The translations under genes were made by a program, and so were the position numbers. 64,000 nucleotides of DNA from Pelecanus crispus (lineage: Eukaryota; Chordata; Aves; Pelecaniformes; Pelecanidae), in assembly GCF_030463565.1 (NCBI RefSeq), contig NC_134649.1:40697044-40761043 (forward strand), in the 5' to 3' direction. The notes under the pieces were generated by a model. The model was not told the origin of the DNA, made no database searches, and saw only the letters and a program-made list of their open reading frames with translations. Below, piece by piece: positions 14,016 through 50,945 of the stretch (positions are counted from its first letter, which is position 1; every line of letters starts with the position of its first letter).

Positions 14016-14280
14016 GGCCCGGCCTGGTCCCGCACACACCGGGCTGGGGCAGCCGCCGCAATCCCCCGCCCGGCCCTTGGGCGCGTGTGTCGGGGCCGCG
14101 GGGGGAGGCCGGGACACACACGGGGACACGGGAGGGGCGGGACTGCCGCCGGGCTCCCGGCGGGACGAGGGTACCGGTCGGAGCGGGCTACGGCGGCCGG
14201 GCGGGGACAAAGCGCCGCGGGGCGTGGGGCTCGCGGGGGGCGGGGCCTGGCACTTGCGGGGGGCCCGGCCCCGCCCCCGG

Positions 14281-14525
14281 CCCCGCCCTCACGTGGCTCC
14301 CGCCGCGGCCAGTTTTTTTAAATGATGCAACCGGCCGCCGGCTCCGCCCCTGAGCACGTATTCGCGGAACCGGCGCCGAGCTCGCCCATCCCATTGGTGG
14401 AGGCGGGCCTCGCTCACTGTCGATTGGCCCGACCTGCGCCGGCGACACGCCCTCCCCGCGCCGATTGGCTGGGCGTGGCCCCGCCCCCCCGGGTGGGCGG
14501 TGGCGGCAGCGGCGGCAGCAGCAGC
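14281..14525 (+). promoter_or_regulatory. QARS1: QARS1 promoter with three inverted CCAAT boxes and an ATF4-type element
   Basis: CpG-rich promoter. ATTGG boxes (inverted CCAAT) occur at about 14393-14397, 14422-14426 and 14464-14468; the last is a full GATTGGCTG. TGATGCAAC at 14323-14331 fits the C/EBP-ATF response element consensus TGATGNAAN, used by ATF4 to induce amino-acid and tRNA-charging genes. No TATA box is seen. Sites are read from sequence; binding is inferred. Confidence 0.6.
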
Positions 14526-20776
<6,251 letters not shown>

Positions 20777-20891
20777 GGTTCCCGCCACTGCCGCCCCGCC
20801 GTGGTGCTGCTTCCCCGGGGGGTCCCTGCGCACCCCCAGCACTGCTGTGCCTTGGCGCAGCCCCCCCCGGGGCACCCCACAGCATCGCCTC

Positions 20892-20897
20892 AATAAA
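20892..20897 (+). terminator. QARS1: Poly(A) signal AATAAA of QARS1
   Basis: Canonical AATAAA 115 bases after the TGA at 20774-20776, giving a very short 3'UTR. GT-containing sequence (CCCTGTCCCTGCGCTGTC) follows. Confidence 0.85.
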
Positions 20898-21940
20898 ACA
20901 GAGCATCCCAGCCCTGTCCCTGCGCTGTCACTGCTTCCTGTCCCCCCCCCTTCAGCCTTGGGGTGCTGGGGTGGGGGGGGTCTCCCCTGTCCCTGGGGTT
21001 CAGGGTCTGCTCCTGCCCCGCCGTGCCGGGCTGCTGCCCCCGCGGGAGCTGCGGCTGCCCCCCGCCCCGGGACAGCGAGGCCGGGCTGGGGTCGAGGGTG
21101 CCAGAGTGGGATGGCGGAGGGTCCCCAGGGCCCGCCATGGCCCGCTGCGGGTGCAGGCGGGGTGCGGGCAGGCAGGAGGGTGTGCGCACTGTGTACAAAC
21201 ACCGCCCGAGCGCCGTCCCCCCTTAAGGTGGACTCGAGTGGGGTGGCCCCCGCCCGGCCTCGACCTGGGGGTCAGGGGGATGCCCCCGCGGGACCGGCGT
21301 GGTCCCCCTGCTCTGAGCCCCGTGACCGGGGCCTCGGCCCTGCCCGGGGGTGGGGGGAGGCTCTGCCCAGCCCGACGGGCCACCTTAAGCGGCAGCGGGG
21401 ACGGGGAGGCCGCGCCGAGCACATGGGCACGTTAAAGCAGACCCGGCACGGCCCCACGGTGCGGGGGAGCCTTCACTCCCACGGGGGACCCTTCGCCCCG
21501 CGGTCCCGCCCGGGGGCAGGGGCAGGGCCCAGCGCCTGCCGGTACCGGCCGCGAAGGCCTCAGCGCCCTTCCCGGAGAGCCGCTCCACTGGCGTTTCGCC
21601 CACCCGTGGGGCGGCGCGGGGCCTCGCCCCCGGCTGCTGCGTGGGGGTCGCGGCCGGGCCGCCCCCGCCTGGCGCGGAGCAGCGGGGCGCCTGCGTGGGA
21701 CCCCTCGGCGCCCCACGGCCACGCGTGCCGGTGGCGTCCCGAACCCCACGGCCGCGACCAGGGGCCGTCCCCACCCCCGCCGGGGTCCTCGCCCCGCCCG
21801 GCGCGTCCCCGACCCGCGCCCGTCCCCCCGCGGAGGGCGCCCCCCGGCGGCCGCCCCCGCTCCCACCCCGCCGGGGCGCGGCCCCTTTAAGGCGCGGGGA
21901 GGGCCTGGGCGCCGAGCTCTCGCGGGACTTGGGGGCCGCG
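20898..21940 (+). other. GC-rich intergenic region between QARS1 and QRICH1
   Basis: About 1 kb of CpG-dense sequence with no exon I can support. The right half merges into the QRICH1 CpG island. Long overlapping open frames on both strands reflect low stop-codon frequency at this GC content. Confidence 0.55.
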
Positions 21941-22075
21941 CTCTCGCGAGGCCGGGGCCACGCGCTGATTGGCTGCGGGGGGTTGAATGTAAGATGGCGC
22001 CCAGGGAGCTGTGAGGGGAAAAGACTCGGGGCCGAGGCGGCGGTGGCGCGAGGCGACGGCGGCAGCGGGGCCGGG
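21941..22075 (+). promoter_or_regulatory. QRICH1: QRICH1 CpG-island promoter and likely noncoding first exon
   Basis: A compact TATA-less promoter: CTCTCGCGAGG (TCTCGCGAGA-type element) at 21941-21951, an inverted CCAAT box GATTGGCTG at 21967-21975, and AAGATGGCGCC at 21991-22001, which matches the YY1 site usually found at transcription starts. A donor (CCGGG|GTGAGG, GT at 22076) follows, so the noncoding exon 1 probably runs from about 21990 to 22075. The next acceptor in the model is CCTTAAG ending at 26849. Additional 5'UTR exons cannot be excluded. Confidence 0.6.
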
Positions 22076-25000
22076 GTGAGGCGGGGCCGGGGCACGCCGC
22101 GGCGCAGCGGGGCCGTCGGGCCGGGGGGGGGTGCGCGGCGGCGGCGGGGCCGGGCGGGGCCTCCCGTCGGGCGCGGGAGGGGGGGGGGGAGGCGGCGGCG
22201 GTGGTTCCGGGGGCGGCGCGGGCCCGGCGGGGAGGGGGAGGGGAGGGGGCGGCGCGGGGGCGCGCTGGCTTCGCCGTGCGCGCGCGGGGCGCGCCCCCCG
22301 CTCGCCCCCCCACTCCCTCCTCCCCTGCCCCCGCGCCCGCCGGGCGGCCCCTTCCCCGCGCGGGCACGGGCGGCGGCAGCGCGCGCCGGAAGGCGCGGCC
22401 TCTGCGCGGCGCGGCCCTCGGCGGCCGCCGTCCCCGGCGAAGCCCCCAACATGGCTGCTCCGGGGGGGGGGGGGGGGGGCGGCAGGGGGCGCGGCGCCGC
22501 GCCTCCCGCTGGCTCGGGCCCGGCCCCCCCGCCGGGGAACAAAGGCGGTGGGGAGCGGCCCCGGGCAGCGCCGGGGCTCCCGGCGGGCGGGGGCCGGCCG
22601 TGGCGCAGGAGGAAGCCCCGCGGGCTCCGCGTCCCCCGCTCGAGCAGGGGAGAGGCTGAGCCGCGGCCGATGATCTCAGGGGCTAAATATGGAGCTTCGC
22701 CTCGTCTGGGCTGGGTGGCGGGGCGGGCTGTGTCGTTCCCGTCTGTCCCGGGCCTCGGGGCAGCGCCGGGCCGCGGCCGCTGGGCCGGGAGCGCCTGCGG
22801 GGGGAGGAGGGGGGACCTCTGGATACGGTCACTGCTGCTGCCTTGTTCTAAGTTCTGTCTTCCAGTAACTCCGGTGTCACCGGCTGCGCTGCGCCTGTCA
22901 CTGCACGGTGCAAGCGCTCTGCGCCCTGTGACAGATGTGCTCGCATACTCGTTCCTAGGAACGCTTACCAGGCTGAGGGATACGATGGTTAGGAATTGGG
23001 CATCTCGCAATTCTTCAGTAGGAGCTGCTAGCTGCGTGGATGATCATACTTTTCTTTTCTGATTCTTTTTTTTTTTTTTTTCTTAATGGAATACATATTA
23101 AAAATAAAGTGGCTTTAATAAAGAAAGACGAACTGGGGATGGAAAGGGCTTCTTTGTTCTGTCTTCTCCAGAACGTTACAAGTCTAAGAGCTCAGGACAA
23201 GAGCAGCAGAAATACATGCAACATGGTGACTGGTGAGTCCAGATTGTCCACATGCTGCAAGTTGTGTGTGTGTTTTCAGTAACCTCAGTCTAAGTTTTAT
23301 GAACTAACCGTATGTGCTCATGATCTTCAAAGAGTTTCTTGAACATATTTCCTGGAAAAAACGCAGTACGCTGAACAGGGAGGAACTACCTCCCTTTATC
23401 AGAGAAAGCTTATTGCCTGGATGCTCTTTTTTATTTTAAAATGCAGTATTAAAAACATGCTGCCGAGACCTAGTGAGGATGGGTGTTTGCTGTTTCTAAT
23501 GCGTGTCTACGGGATAAATGGAATGTGTAAATTAGTTTGTTTTAATAACTAACAGTTAAAGTGGTGACTGCAGCAGCAAGCTGTGTATGTTGCCCTGCAA
23601 AAGCCTGTTGAATGCACACTTGAACCTTAAAGAGGTTTTCTGTCATAAATGCAGGTGGGTTTAGTTTTAATAAATAAAATTTCTGGGAGTATGGCATTAC
23701 TTTCCTGAATTTTCATCTAGACCTGGTACCTGTGCTGCTGCGTAGGGTTTTCTGAAGTGCAGTTTTGAGTGGTTCAGTGCTTTTAGTTCAATAACCCTAA
23801 GCAGCCAATAAACTGACAGGAACGACTCTGGGAGAAACTTAGTCCAACCCGTGCTGTTACCTGCGGTGTCTTTAGCTCCCTTCTGATTGCCAGAGTTGGA
23901 GAGCTGTAGAGAAAACCAAAGGAAGATCCTGCTGCTGTTCCGGAGCAGGAACAAATACCACATGGCACAGTGGGGTTCTGATCTGTGCTTGGGACTGCAG
24001 TGGCTCAGATGAGCATTTCACTGTTTTAGGCATTAGTGGCGCTCAGTGTAGTAACTTCAAGCAAATATAAAGGAAGATTTTTCCATGTTAGAACAGAGGA
24101 GAAGAGAGATTCCTTCTGACAGCTTGTGACAGAGGAAGATTTGCTAGTAGGGGAAGACTGGCTTAGTAGGCTCTTGATTTTAATGCTAAAAAGAACTAAT
24201 TAAGATGGAGCAGCCGAGCAGGGTCAGGGATTTGTATCTAAGAAATCAATGCTGTGTTTGTTCTGCTTCCTGGTGGTTGGAAGAGGTAGGTGATGATTTG
24301 GTGGCGGACCTCTTCTTGATCTTTGGGCCTGCTGCTTATGCGTTTGGGTGTCTGGTGGCTTTTGGTTTCTCCCGCACAGGAGCGTAATGTACATGGGAGC
24401 AGCTCTCGATAGAAGGGTTGGAGTTCCAAAAGTAAAAGTGAGGGCTAACAGATAGCTGCTGTTGAAAACAGTGGCCCTGCTTACCTCCCCACTCTCTCCC
24501 TTGACAAGACTAACAGAAAGTGAATAGCTGTTCCATGAGCTGTTCCAACATAATAAGCACTAATGGAGGAGCAAGGAAGAAGGCAGGACCTTTGCTGAGA
24601 AGTGAGCCCATCCCATTCAGCAGCAGCTAACTGTCAAACAGCATATCATCTCAAAGAGCACCTGTGGTGTTCACGTCCAGGTTCCTAGTGTGGCATCCTT
24701 GACACTTATTCCTGGGAAGAGTCTTCCCTCTGAAAGATGTGTCTGCTAGTGCACCTCACAGTGGACATGCAAAATGATTATGCTGTACTGAAAGCCTCAC
24801 TGTAGTATTGAAGTCAAATACTTGCAAGTTCCAAGTAGAAAATCGGGACAAGTTAATTGCTCAAAGTCTGTTTTCCAGCTTCAGAATATGTAACGGAGCC
24901 TCTTAGAGTTAGGTGCAAGAATGCATTTGAGTGTGCCTGGTGTAGGTCCTGTCTGAGTCACTGAGGATGCATTAACAAGGTTGTTCTCTATTGGTTTCAT

Positions 25001-26849
25001 GCTGGGCATATGGTCACCTGGGAAGGGGTTAATAATGTGTCTTGTAGAGGTATAGAGTACTCTTGGGTGGCTCCTGGAGGAAACCTCTCTTAGCAATTAA
25101 GTGAATAGTCTTACTGCCTCTATCATGCAGAGCTGGCTTGAAAATGTGTCAGATCAGAATCTCTGAAAGGCAGGAGAATTGTTTTTCTGTCCAGCTGTGG
25201 GCTCTACAGGAGCTTCTGTATGCTGATTTTTACAGAGTTGTTGGATATACTAAGTGAACAGTGTTAGCTGGTGCTTTTTACTAAACATTGATGCATGTTT
25301 TAAGAATAATTTCTGTAGTAATCTCATACAGAACAAATGTTGCTTAATAACTCCAGAAACTATAGATACAGCACAAGTTGCCTCATGTGTGTTCCCCTTA
25401 CCTTTGATACTCATTCTTTCTCCTGTGAGCCTGGTCCAATGCACTAGCCATGAACCTCCTCCATGTAAACAAAAACTTCTGTGTGTTTAGACTGCTGTCA
25501 CGTAACAGTAAAGAGTGGTTAGAATTTGCTCTAGCTCCCACTGGTTTTGGTGGGAATTGGAGCTGGACTTGTGGAATACATTTGGGCACCACTGGGAGCC
25601 TAGAACTAACTCCCGTTTTCACACAGGCTGTTGCAGTCTTATGTTCAACCACATACTTCTGTCTTGGTTCCACTTTGTTAAATGATGGTAAAGTGATATA
25701 AAAGGTTCTGCTTCTGTACCTGTTCTCTTTCAGAACTACAGTCATAATGTGCATATAGTGATGTTTGTCCCTTTTTCCTCCTTTCTGCAGCTTGATCTAG
25801 TAGTACTGAATCACCTCTTCTAGTCCTAATCTTGCGCTGTTTCACATCTTTTCACAACCATCTCAGTATCTGGTAGTGTTATAGCTCAAATCTATTTATC
25901 CTTTATGAAGACTAATTAGTGCCTTAGAAACAACCAGTATACTCACTGCAGAAACAATTTGTGGGTTTAAACAAGATAAGTCAATAAGAGAAGAATGCTG
26001 TCAGAGTATACCCTAGAGCTTTCTAATGCTCTCAGGTGGAGTCATCTTTTTTTGTTGGTGGTTTGTTCCCCCCCCCCACCTCCTTGCTCTCACTTCCTCC
26101 CTGATCATCTGGTTTCTTTTTCTGTCTCTCTTTTGTCTTCAAACACAGCATGTTTCATGTAAACCTTTTCCTATATTAAAAGGATATCAAGAACTGATGC
26201 TGCTGTTGCCTTTGTCATTTCCAGAGCTCTGCTTCTTCATGTGTGTAGTTCCCTGTTTGAGGAATCTCTTGATTCCACCACTCTCCTTTTGCTTGCTATG
26301 TTCAAATCGATAAGGCTGTCCTTGTCCTAATAGCAGTGGGCTGAATGCTGCATCTGATGCTCTTCCGTTGTGCTTCCCATTAGCTGCCTAGAATAGAACT
26401 GCATGGCCTCATAGAACATACTGCTCGGTTCTCCCCCTCTGTGGCTGCGAAGCAGGGCCACAGATGCTGATTTCTAAGCTTCTATCGCTAATACTGCATG
26501 CTGCAAACGAATTAAATGTGTGACTTGATTTCGTCTGTTATGGGACTCGCCTGGTCTGGGTGAAGTACAATGCTAGAATATTTTACGTGGCAGTGAGTTC
26601 TTTGATAACCAGGTTTAACTGTGGTACTATTCATTCAGACTTCCCTGAGCTGCTAAGGGTTAATCTGAGAAATGTGTAGTAGCACAAGATGCCTCGTAAA
26701 ACTAAAGCATCTGTCTTGGGCATCTGGCTGTGCATGTTTGCTAGTTTTTGTACGGTACTCGGTATGAGATATTAGTTACTGGAGTTGGGAATATCCCTGC
26801 ATCAAAGGAGTGCTGTAGTTAAGACTTTTTAACTTTCTCTTTCCTTAAG
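22076..26849 (+). other. QRICH1: QRICH1 intron 1
   Basis: The first kilobase is still CpG island, including an 18-base G run at 22462-22479 that follows ATGGCTGCTCC. From about 23050, with a T run near 23067-23082, the base composition falls to ordinary AT-richer intron. I see no clear interspersed repeat, RNA gene or conserved coding segment. Confidence 0.6.
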
Positions 26850-26858
26850 GCACCCTAA

Positions 26859-45988
<19,130 letters not shown>

Positions 45989-48900
45989 GGCATCCTTCTT
46001 GGCTCAGAAGGGGTGGGATGGGGTGATGGGGGAGGGACAAGCAAAGATAAATTGTACAGACTTTTACACTAAAGGAGATGCCTAAGTTTTTGGTTTTTTA
46101 TTGGTGTAGTTATGAAGCCCTTTTAGGCTTCTTCTCTTTAAAAGAATCTAAAGGAAAACCTACCCATTGTGTATCCTACCCAACACACCAAACTGTTGGA
46201 ACCATTGGAGGCTGCATATCCCCTGCAAGCTGGGAGCTGTGGAAAGCTGCTGGTTGACTCTGGTTTTTTTTATGATGTAGAAAACATGAACTACAGGATT
46301 GGCCTGGATGGCTGGGGCCTCTGTCTCCTTGGAGCACGTGCAGCCTAGAGGGCACAGAATGACGGATGGACCTGCTCAGCCAGTGGAGGAGAGGCAGGCA
46401 TCTTCTTTTCTTGTGCTTGGACGTTAATTTGCTGTTATCTTGGAAGGAAGAGGAGAGAGTGAACTGCAATTGTGATTTATACAAAAAAACAAACCAACGA
46501 TTTCTATTCAGACCTTTAAGTGACATTTTTAGATGTTAAAAGTACAAACTTTACCACACTCTTCTTTTTTGGCCTAACATTGAGGCCTTAAACCTTGAGG
46601 CTCCTGTGCCTGATGGAATTCTTGTAACATACACTTGTGTATCATATAAAGATACCACCATGTTTCTCTTATGTATTCTTACTCTAGTTGTTTATTAAGA
46701 ATGACGAGCACGTCTTTTCAACATGCCATTGAACAATGTGTCTTTATTTGGGGAAGAGTGAGCTGTGAGGGTGGGGGGGGTCATTATACAAAGATCAGTA
46801 TGCAAACTGGTTGTTTTCATCCCTGTTTGTGCTTTCCAGCTTGACTCTGCTGGACTTCTTTCACCCCCACAAATTAGGAAGGTACAAGGGGATTAACTTC
46901 TGTTGAAGGACCTGAATATCTGCTTACTGATGGAAGCTCAGTGTCAGGCTAGGAACATGGTATCTGTGAGACCAGATCAGACTGTCATCTGTCCTAATGT
47001 TCTGTGGCCAGCCTGTGAGGCTTCACCCCTAGGCAAATCCCCCTCTCCCCACCTTTACAAATGCATCACACCAACAGCATGATGGAGGGGTGTTGGAGGG
47101 AAAAGGCCTTCCAGGAGCAGCACATGGCTTACTCCTGCCATTTAACAGCCTTTTCAGAGTTTTTAACACAGCTGTGTAGCTTCTGGCATCGTTCATGATC
47201 ATAAACCCCAGCCCTGTAGCCTTGCCTTGCTGCATCTTAAATGGTTGCTGTATTTTGTATCATTGTCAAGTAGTCTGCTCTTTTGAAGCCAGCGGGTAGC
47301 CAACTGTGCTTGAAATGGGAGATCACTCTAGCCAGGCTTGTTATTTGTGCCACCAGCTTCTTGGATGCGGAGAGATGACTCTGCTTCTTGAACTTGTCTT
47401 CCCTGCTTCTCCATCTCGTGTCCCTTCCCTGTTCCAAAATATATAGATATATATTTAAATATATATTACAGTAAAAGAACTTAAACTTGTGTACAGGCAA
47501 GCAATTTTTCTGAAGCTTCTGTTGACTAGCACCTGTCTGTATTGAGAAGGAAGGTCTGCCCTCTCTGTCAGTTGTGCACAGTGTAAATCTGCACACAGGA
47601 TGAGAGTAGCCATAATGTTCCCTGCCTTTGTACTCTTGATCAGTGTTGAGGTGTGCGGGCTTAGAGAGGCTTCAAGCCTCTTATGCTTCATATTGATGTT
47701 GGTGTTCATGAGAAAGCAGATGTGCTTGAGTTGGTTGTCAGTATGAGCAGTTTGTTCCCTGTATAGGACTCTGTGCTCAAATAAGTGCAGCGAGGTAAAG
47801 TAGCAATGCAGTGTTGTTTACTAATACTGGTACTCTAAAGCAGACTCTTAGCTCAGTGTCTGCCCTCAGAGTTATGCCAGGGGAAAATAGCCCGGGGTTG
47901 GTGCCCAGATCCCAGTGGGTAAGTTGGGAAGATGTTGCCCGGGAGGTGTGTAGTGCTGGCAACACATACCCTCAGCTCAGTTCAGCTGTTGGGAGCCAGC
48001 AGTTGCCTCCTGGTAAGGGTAGCTATCAGAATTGCTAATACTGCTTCAGCTGTCAGAAGCCTGTAACCCCTTCCACCATATCTTAGTGACTAGAGTGTTC
48101 ATCTCTGGCCCTAATTTAAGTATTTAAGGATACGGTTAGGGGCAAGCTCCCACTGTTTCAAGCAGTGGGGTATGCTTGTTGCTCAGGATGCCCCACAGGC
48201 CTGCACAGAGTGGATTTCCCATTCTTTTGGGCGGATTGTCCTGTCTTCTGAACAGAGTGGCAAAGATATGCGAGAAACTGCAGATGCCTGTGCTCGAGTC
48301 CCAGTGTGTGTGCTGCAATACTGCATGGGAAGCTAGCTCCAGCATGCCCGCACCTCGGCATGAGATGCTGCTTTGTCTGTCTCCATCAGAAATGCAGTGG
48401 GTGTTGAAGTCATCTGCCAGATACCCAGTGTACATGTTGCTTCGTTAGGTGGCCTTGGGAGTTACCTCTTGCGCTAAAAATTGCCAGAAGCTGGAATAAC
48501 TTGACAGAACTTTAGGGCAGTTCCAGGTTAGGGGTGAACAGCTGCTTCAGCTGAGCTTTCTGGGGAAACAGAATTCCATCTTACTTTAAAATTCTAGATT
48601 GTGCACTTTCCTTACTACCCTTAATGGCAGGATGATCTAAAATCTCTGTAGGGGAAGAGTTCTCCTTGATCTTGGAGTGTACCCCTTAAGAGCGGGGGAA
48701 CTTGGCGCATGGTGAGCTGTGGAGATCTCCTGATGGTTGGTTTTGTCCTGACAGACTGAAGTGTTTCCATTATTTTCTCATTGTTTGGACGTACATAGGA
48801 GAGGGATTTGCTGACGCGGAAGTGGACTGCTGTACTGTTCTGTACTGTCTCATCAGAATGTCCACCGTGTTAACTTCATTCCCTATTTTTAGAGACAATC

Positions 48901-49307
48901 GATATACTGTGACTTAAGGATTATTTTCCTGGACCTGGCTTCTAGTCTGGCTCTCTGGAGCTAGTTTAAAAGGTACAGTATTTCTAGAGTATAAATATTA
49001 TGTTCTTTGATAGCGAAGAACATGATCTGCTCCCTTTTAGGGGCTCATAGGAAGACGTGCACAGAGCAGCACAGAAGAGTGCTGTGGCTTAGGGTTGCTA
49101 TCCAAGTTCTGGGAAATGTTCCCAGTCAAACATGTAAAATAGCTTTTTAACACTTTCCTATAACCAGCTTGACTGCTGCTTAAAGGGCATTCCCCCTCGG
49201 CTCTGAGAGTGCCAAACTGCTAGCTCTTGTACGTGTGTATATATTAAATGAGAACTCTCCATGCCCTATGCCTTGTATGAGACAGGCTGAAAATGCATCG
49301 ATCTCTA

Positions 49308-49317
49308 AATAAATAAA
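49308..49317 (+). terminator. QRICH1: Overlapping AATAAA poly(A) signals, candidate QRICH1 end
   Basis: AAATAAATAAAG holds two overlapping AATAAA hexamers, with a T/G-rich downstream element (TGTGTTGTTGGTTTCG) about 20-35 bases on, the classic arrangement for efficient cleavage. Confidence 0.6.
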
Positions 49318-50891
49318 GCTGAGAAGTCAAGCTAGAGACCCTGTGTTGTTGGTTTCGAACTATGCCCATCTTGTCTCTGTGGTGTGAAAGGAACCATAGA
49401 AAGCAGAGCATGACTGACTGTTGTAAAGCACCTCACATTCTGACATGAGACTCGTGTATTGTCCTATCTCTTGACACTAATAGCGTTGCTTTCTGAAGGA
49501 AACTTGTAGCCTCACACACTTGTCCACAGCACCATTAGATTTTAATTTACTTTCAAGAGTTCAAGCATTTCCTCTAAGTGGTAATGGCTGAAGCAGCAGA
49601 GAGCAGACTAGAGAGTGGTTCTTCATTCCTGTCTGGAGTGGTGAGTAAAGGGAATGGCCTAAGTAACTTACTAGGGCTCTCATCTGTTGGCTGCTTCACT
49701 GCTAGAGATCTCCTGGATTTTAGGTGGGAGACAAGGTCTGAAGTAGTTCCTGAACTGTTCTGCCTTAGACCAATGAAAAAAGACTTAATCTGATCCCTAA
49801 ATAAGAATCCTCTTCTGCACTGTTGCTCCTAGGGCAGAAATTAAGACAGTCTTGTTCTCAACTGCATCGGGGCTACTGTCTGCCTTGGTGTATGTTGAAT
49901 GGATTAGGCCATCTGCAGGCCTCCTACGCTGCGATAAGAACAGATCCAAAAGTGGTAGAAAAGAGCCCTCTGAGCATACGTGGGGCAGAGGACTTGCTGA
50001 TACTGTAGCTGCTCATCCTCTTGCTGGTCTGAGTGCTGCTAGATCCTGATTGACCCTGCACGGTCCAACCAAACTGCATTCTTATCCAAGTTTAATAGTG
50101 ACTTACTTGCAATTAGTGTTTGGACTCTGAAATCACTGTTAAAGTGGGATATAAACTGTCTTCCACCCTCTATGGGGCTTTTCTCCCCATCTTCTTGCTG
50201 GACCTGCTCCTCTCAAATACTACAGGGAACACATACCTTATGCTGATGTTTCAGCCTGTTCTGTTTCACTGGTGCCAATGCATAGGAAAGAGCCCTTCTC
50301 AGCTTGAGCATCTTCCTACCTTAAGAAGCATCTCAAATCTTCTTCCACAAGTCTCACTGACATGCTGCCCCAAAATCTCTGAAGCAATTGCTGTGTCCCC
50401 AACTTGTCGGTTCCCTTTGTTGCGTGGCTGAAGCTCGGCTCTCGACACTGCAGTCGCTTTCTCTGTATAACCTTGTGCATGGCAGCCACGTTTGCCTGCT
50501 TCTCCGTTCTCGTTTGAGCCCATCAGAATGGGGAGGCAGACTGAACCCACTTACAGCAGCAATAAACCGCGTCTAGAACTTGAGAGGGAAGTGCAGGAGA
50601 GAACGAGGTGGATGGGATGTCTTGGAAAGGCAGGGTCCAGTTGCAGCCCAGAGCCTCGCTTGATAATGAGTGTGCAGCCTATATGCAAAATACGTCTTGT
50701 CTGTCCCTCCCGTGTTGACCCTGGTCTAAACAGCACATGTGATTGGCATCCTGCAAAGTGACCTTCAGAACTCTCCAGTAGCTTTGCCCCGTGAGTAACT
50801 CACACTACAAATCATTTTAAAGAGATGCACTCAACTATTTTTTTAATTTAATTTTACTCTTATATTCTCTGCTCTTTGTAATCTGCTTGGA

Positions 50892-50897
50892 AATAAA
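50892..50897 (+). terminator. QRICH1: Candidate distal poly(A) signal of QRICH1
   Basis: AATAAA followed by CTTTGTTGTAGTCTGTTTG about 20 bases downstream, with a further ATTAAA at 50940-50945 and GTCTGGTGTTTC after it. It may belong to QRICH1 or to an unrecognised noncoding transcript. Confidence 0.45.
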
Positions 50898-50945
50898 ATG
50901 TTTTTCCCTGCAGCCTTTGTTGTAGTCTGTTTGAGAACCATTAAA

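Larger units (their letters stand above)
45989..50945 (+). other. QRICH1: Probable long 3'UTR of QRICH1 with two candidate ends
   Basis: No gene is visible in this 5-kb stretch after the QRICH1 stop (TAA 45986-45988). The first canonical AATAAA hexamers after it are the overlapping pair at 49308-49317, followed by TGTGTTGTTGGTTT. A second strong site is AATAAA at 50892-50897 plus ATTAAA at 50940-50945, followed by TTGTCTGGTGTTTCT. This suggests 3'UTR forms of about 3.3 and 4.9 kb. A short form using a non-canonical hexamer near 46.6 kb cannot be excluded. An AT-dinucleotide-rich patch lies at 47437-47468. Confidence 0.5.

Noticed and set aside
13142-14210. Three long overlapping minus-strand frames (310-325 codons) rich in Pro, Ser, Val and Cys
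   Set aside because: They coincide with the G-rich minisatellite at 13440-14015 and translate its repeat units. All three frames are open for the same reason, and there is no start, splice or homology support.
21385-23062. Large open frames on both strands (up to 541 codons) in the QRICH1 CpG island
   Set aside because: Composition is Arg/Gly/Pro/Ala as expected from GC-rich random sequence, with opposite-strand frames overlapping over the whole length and no recognisable domain.
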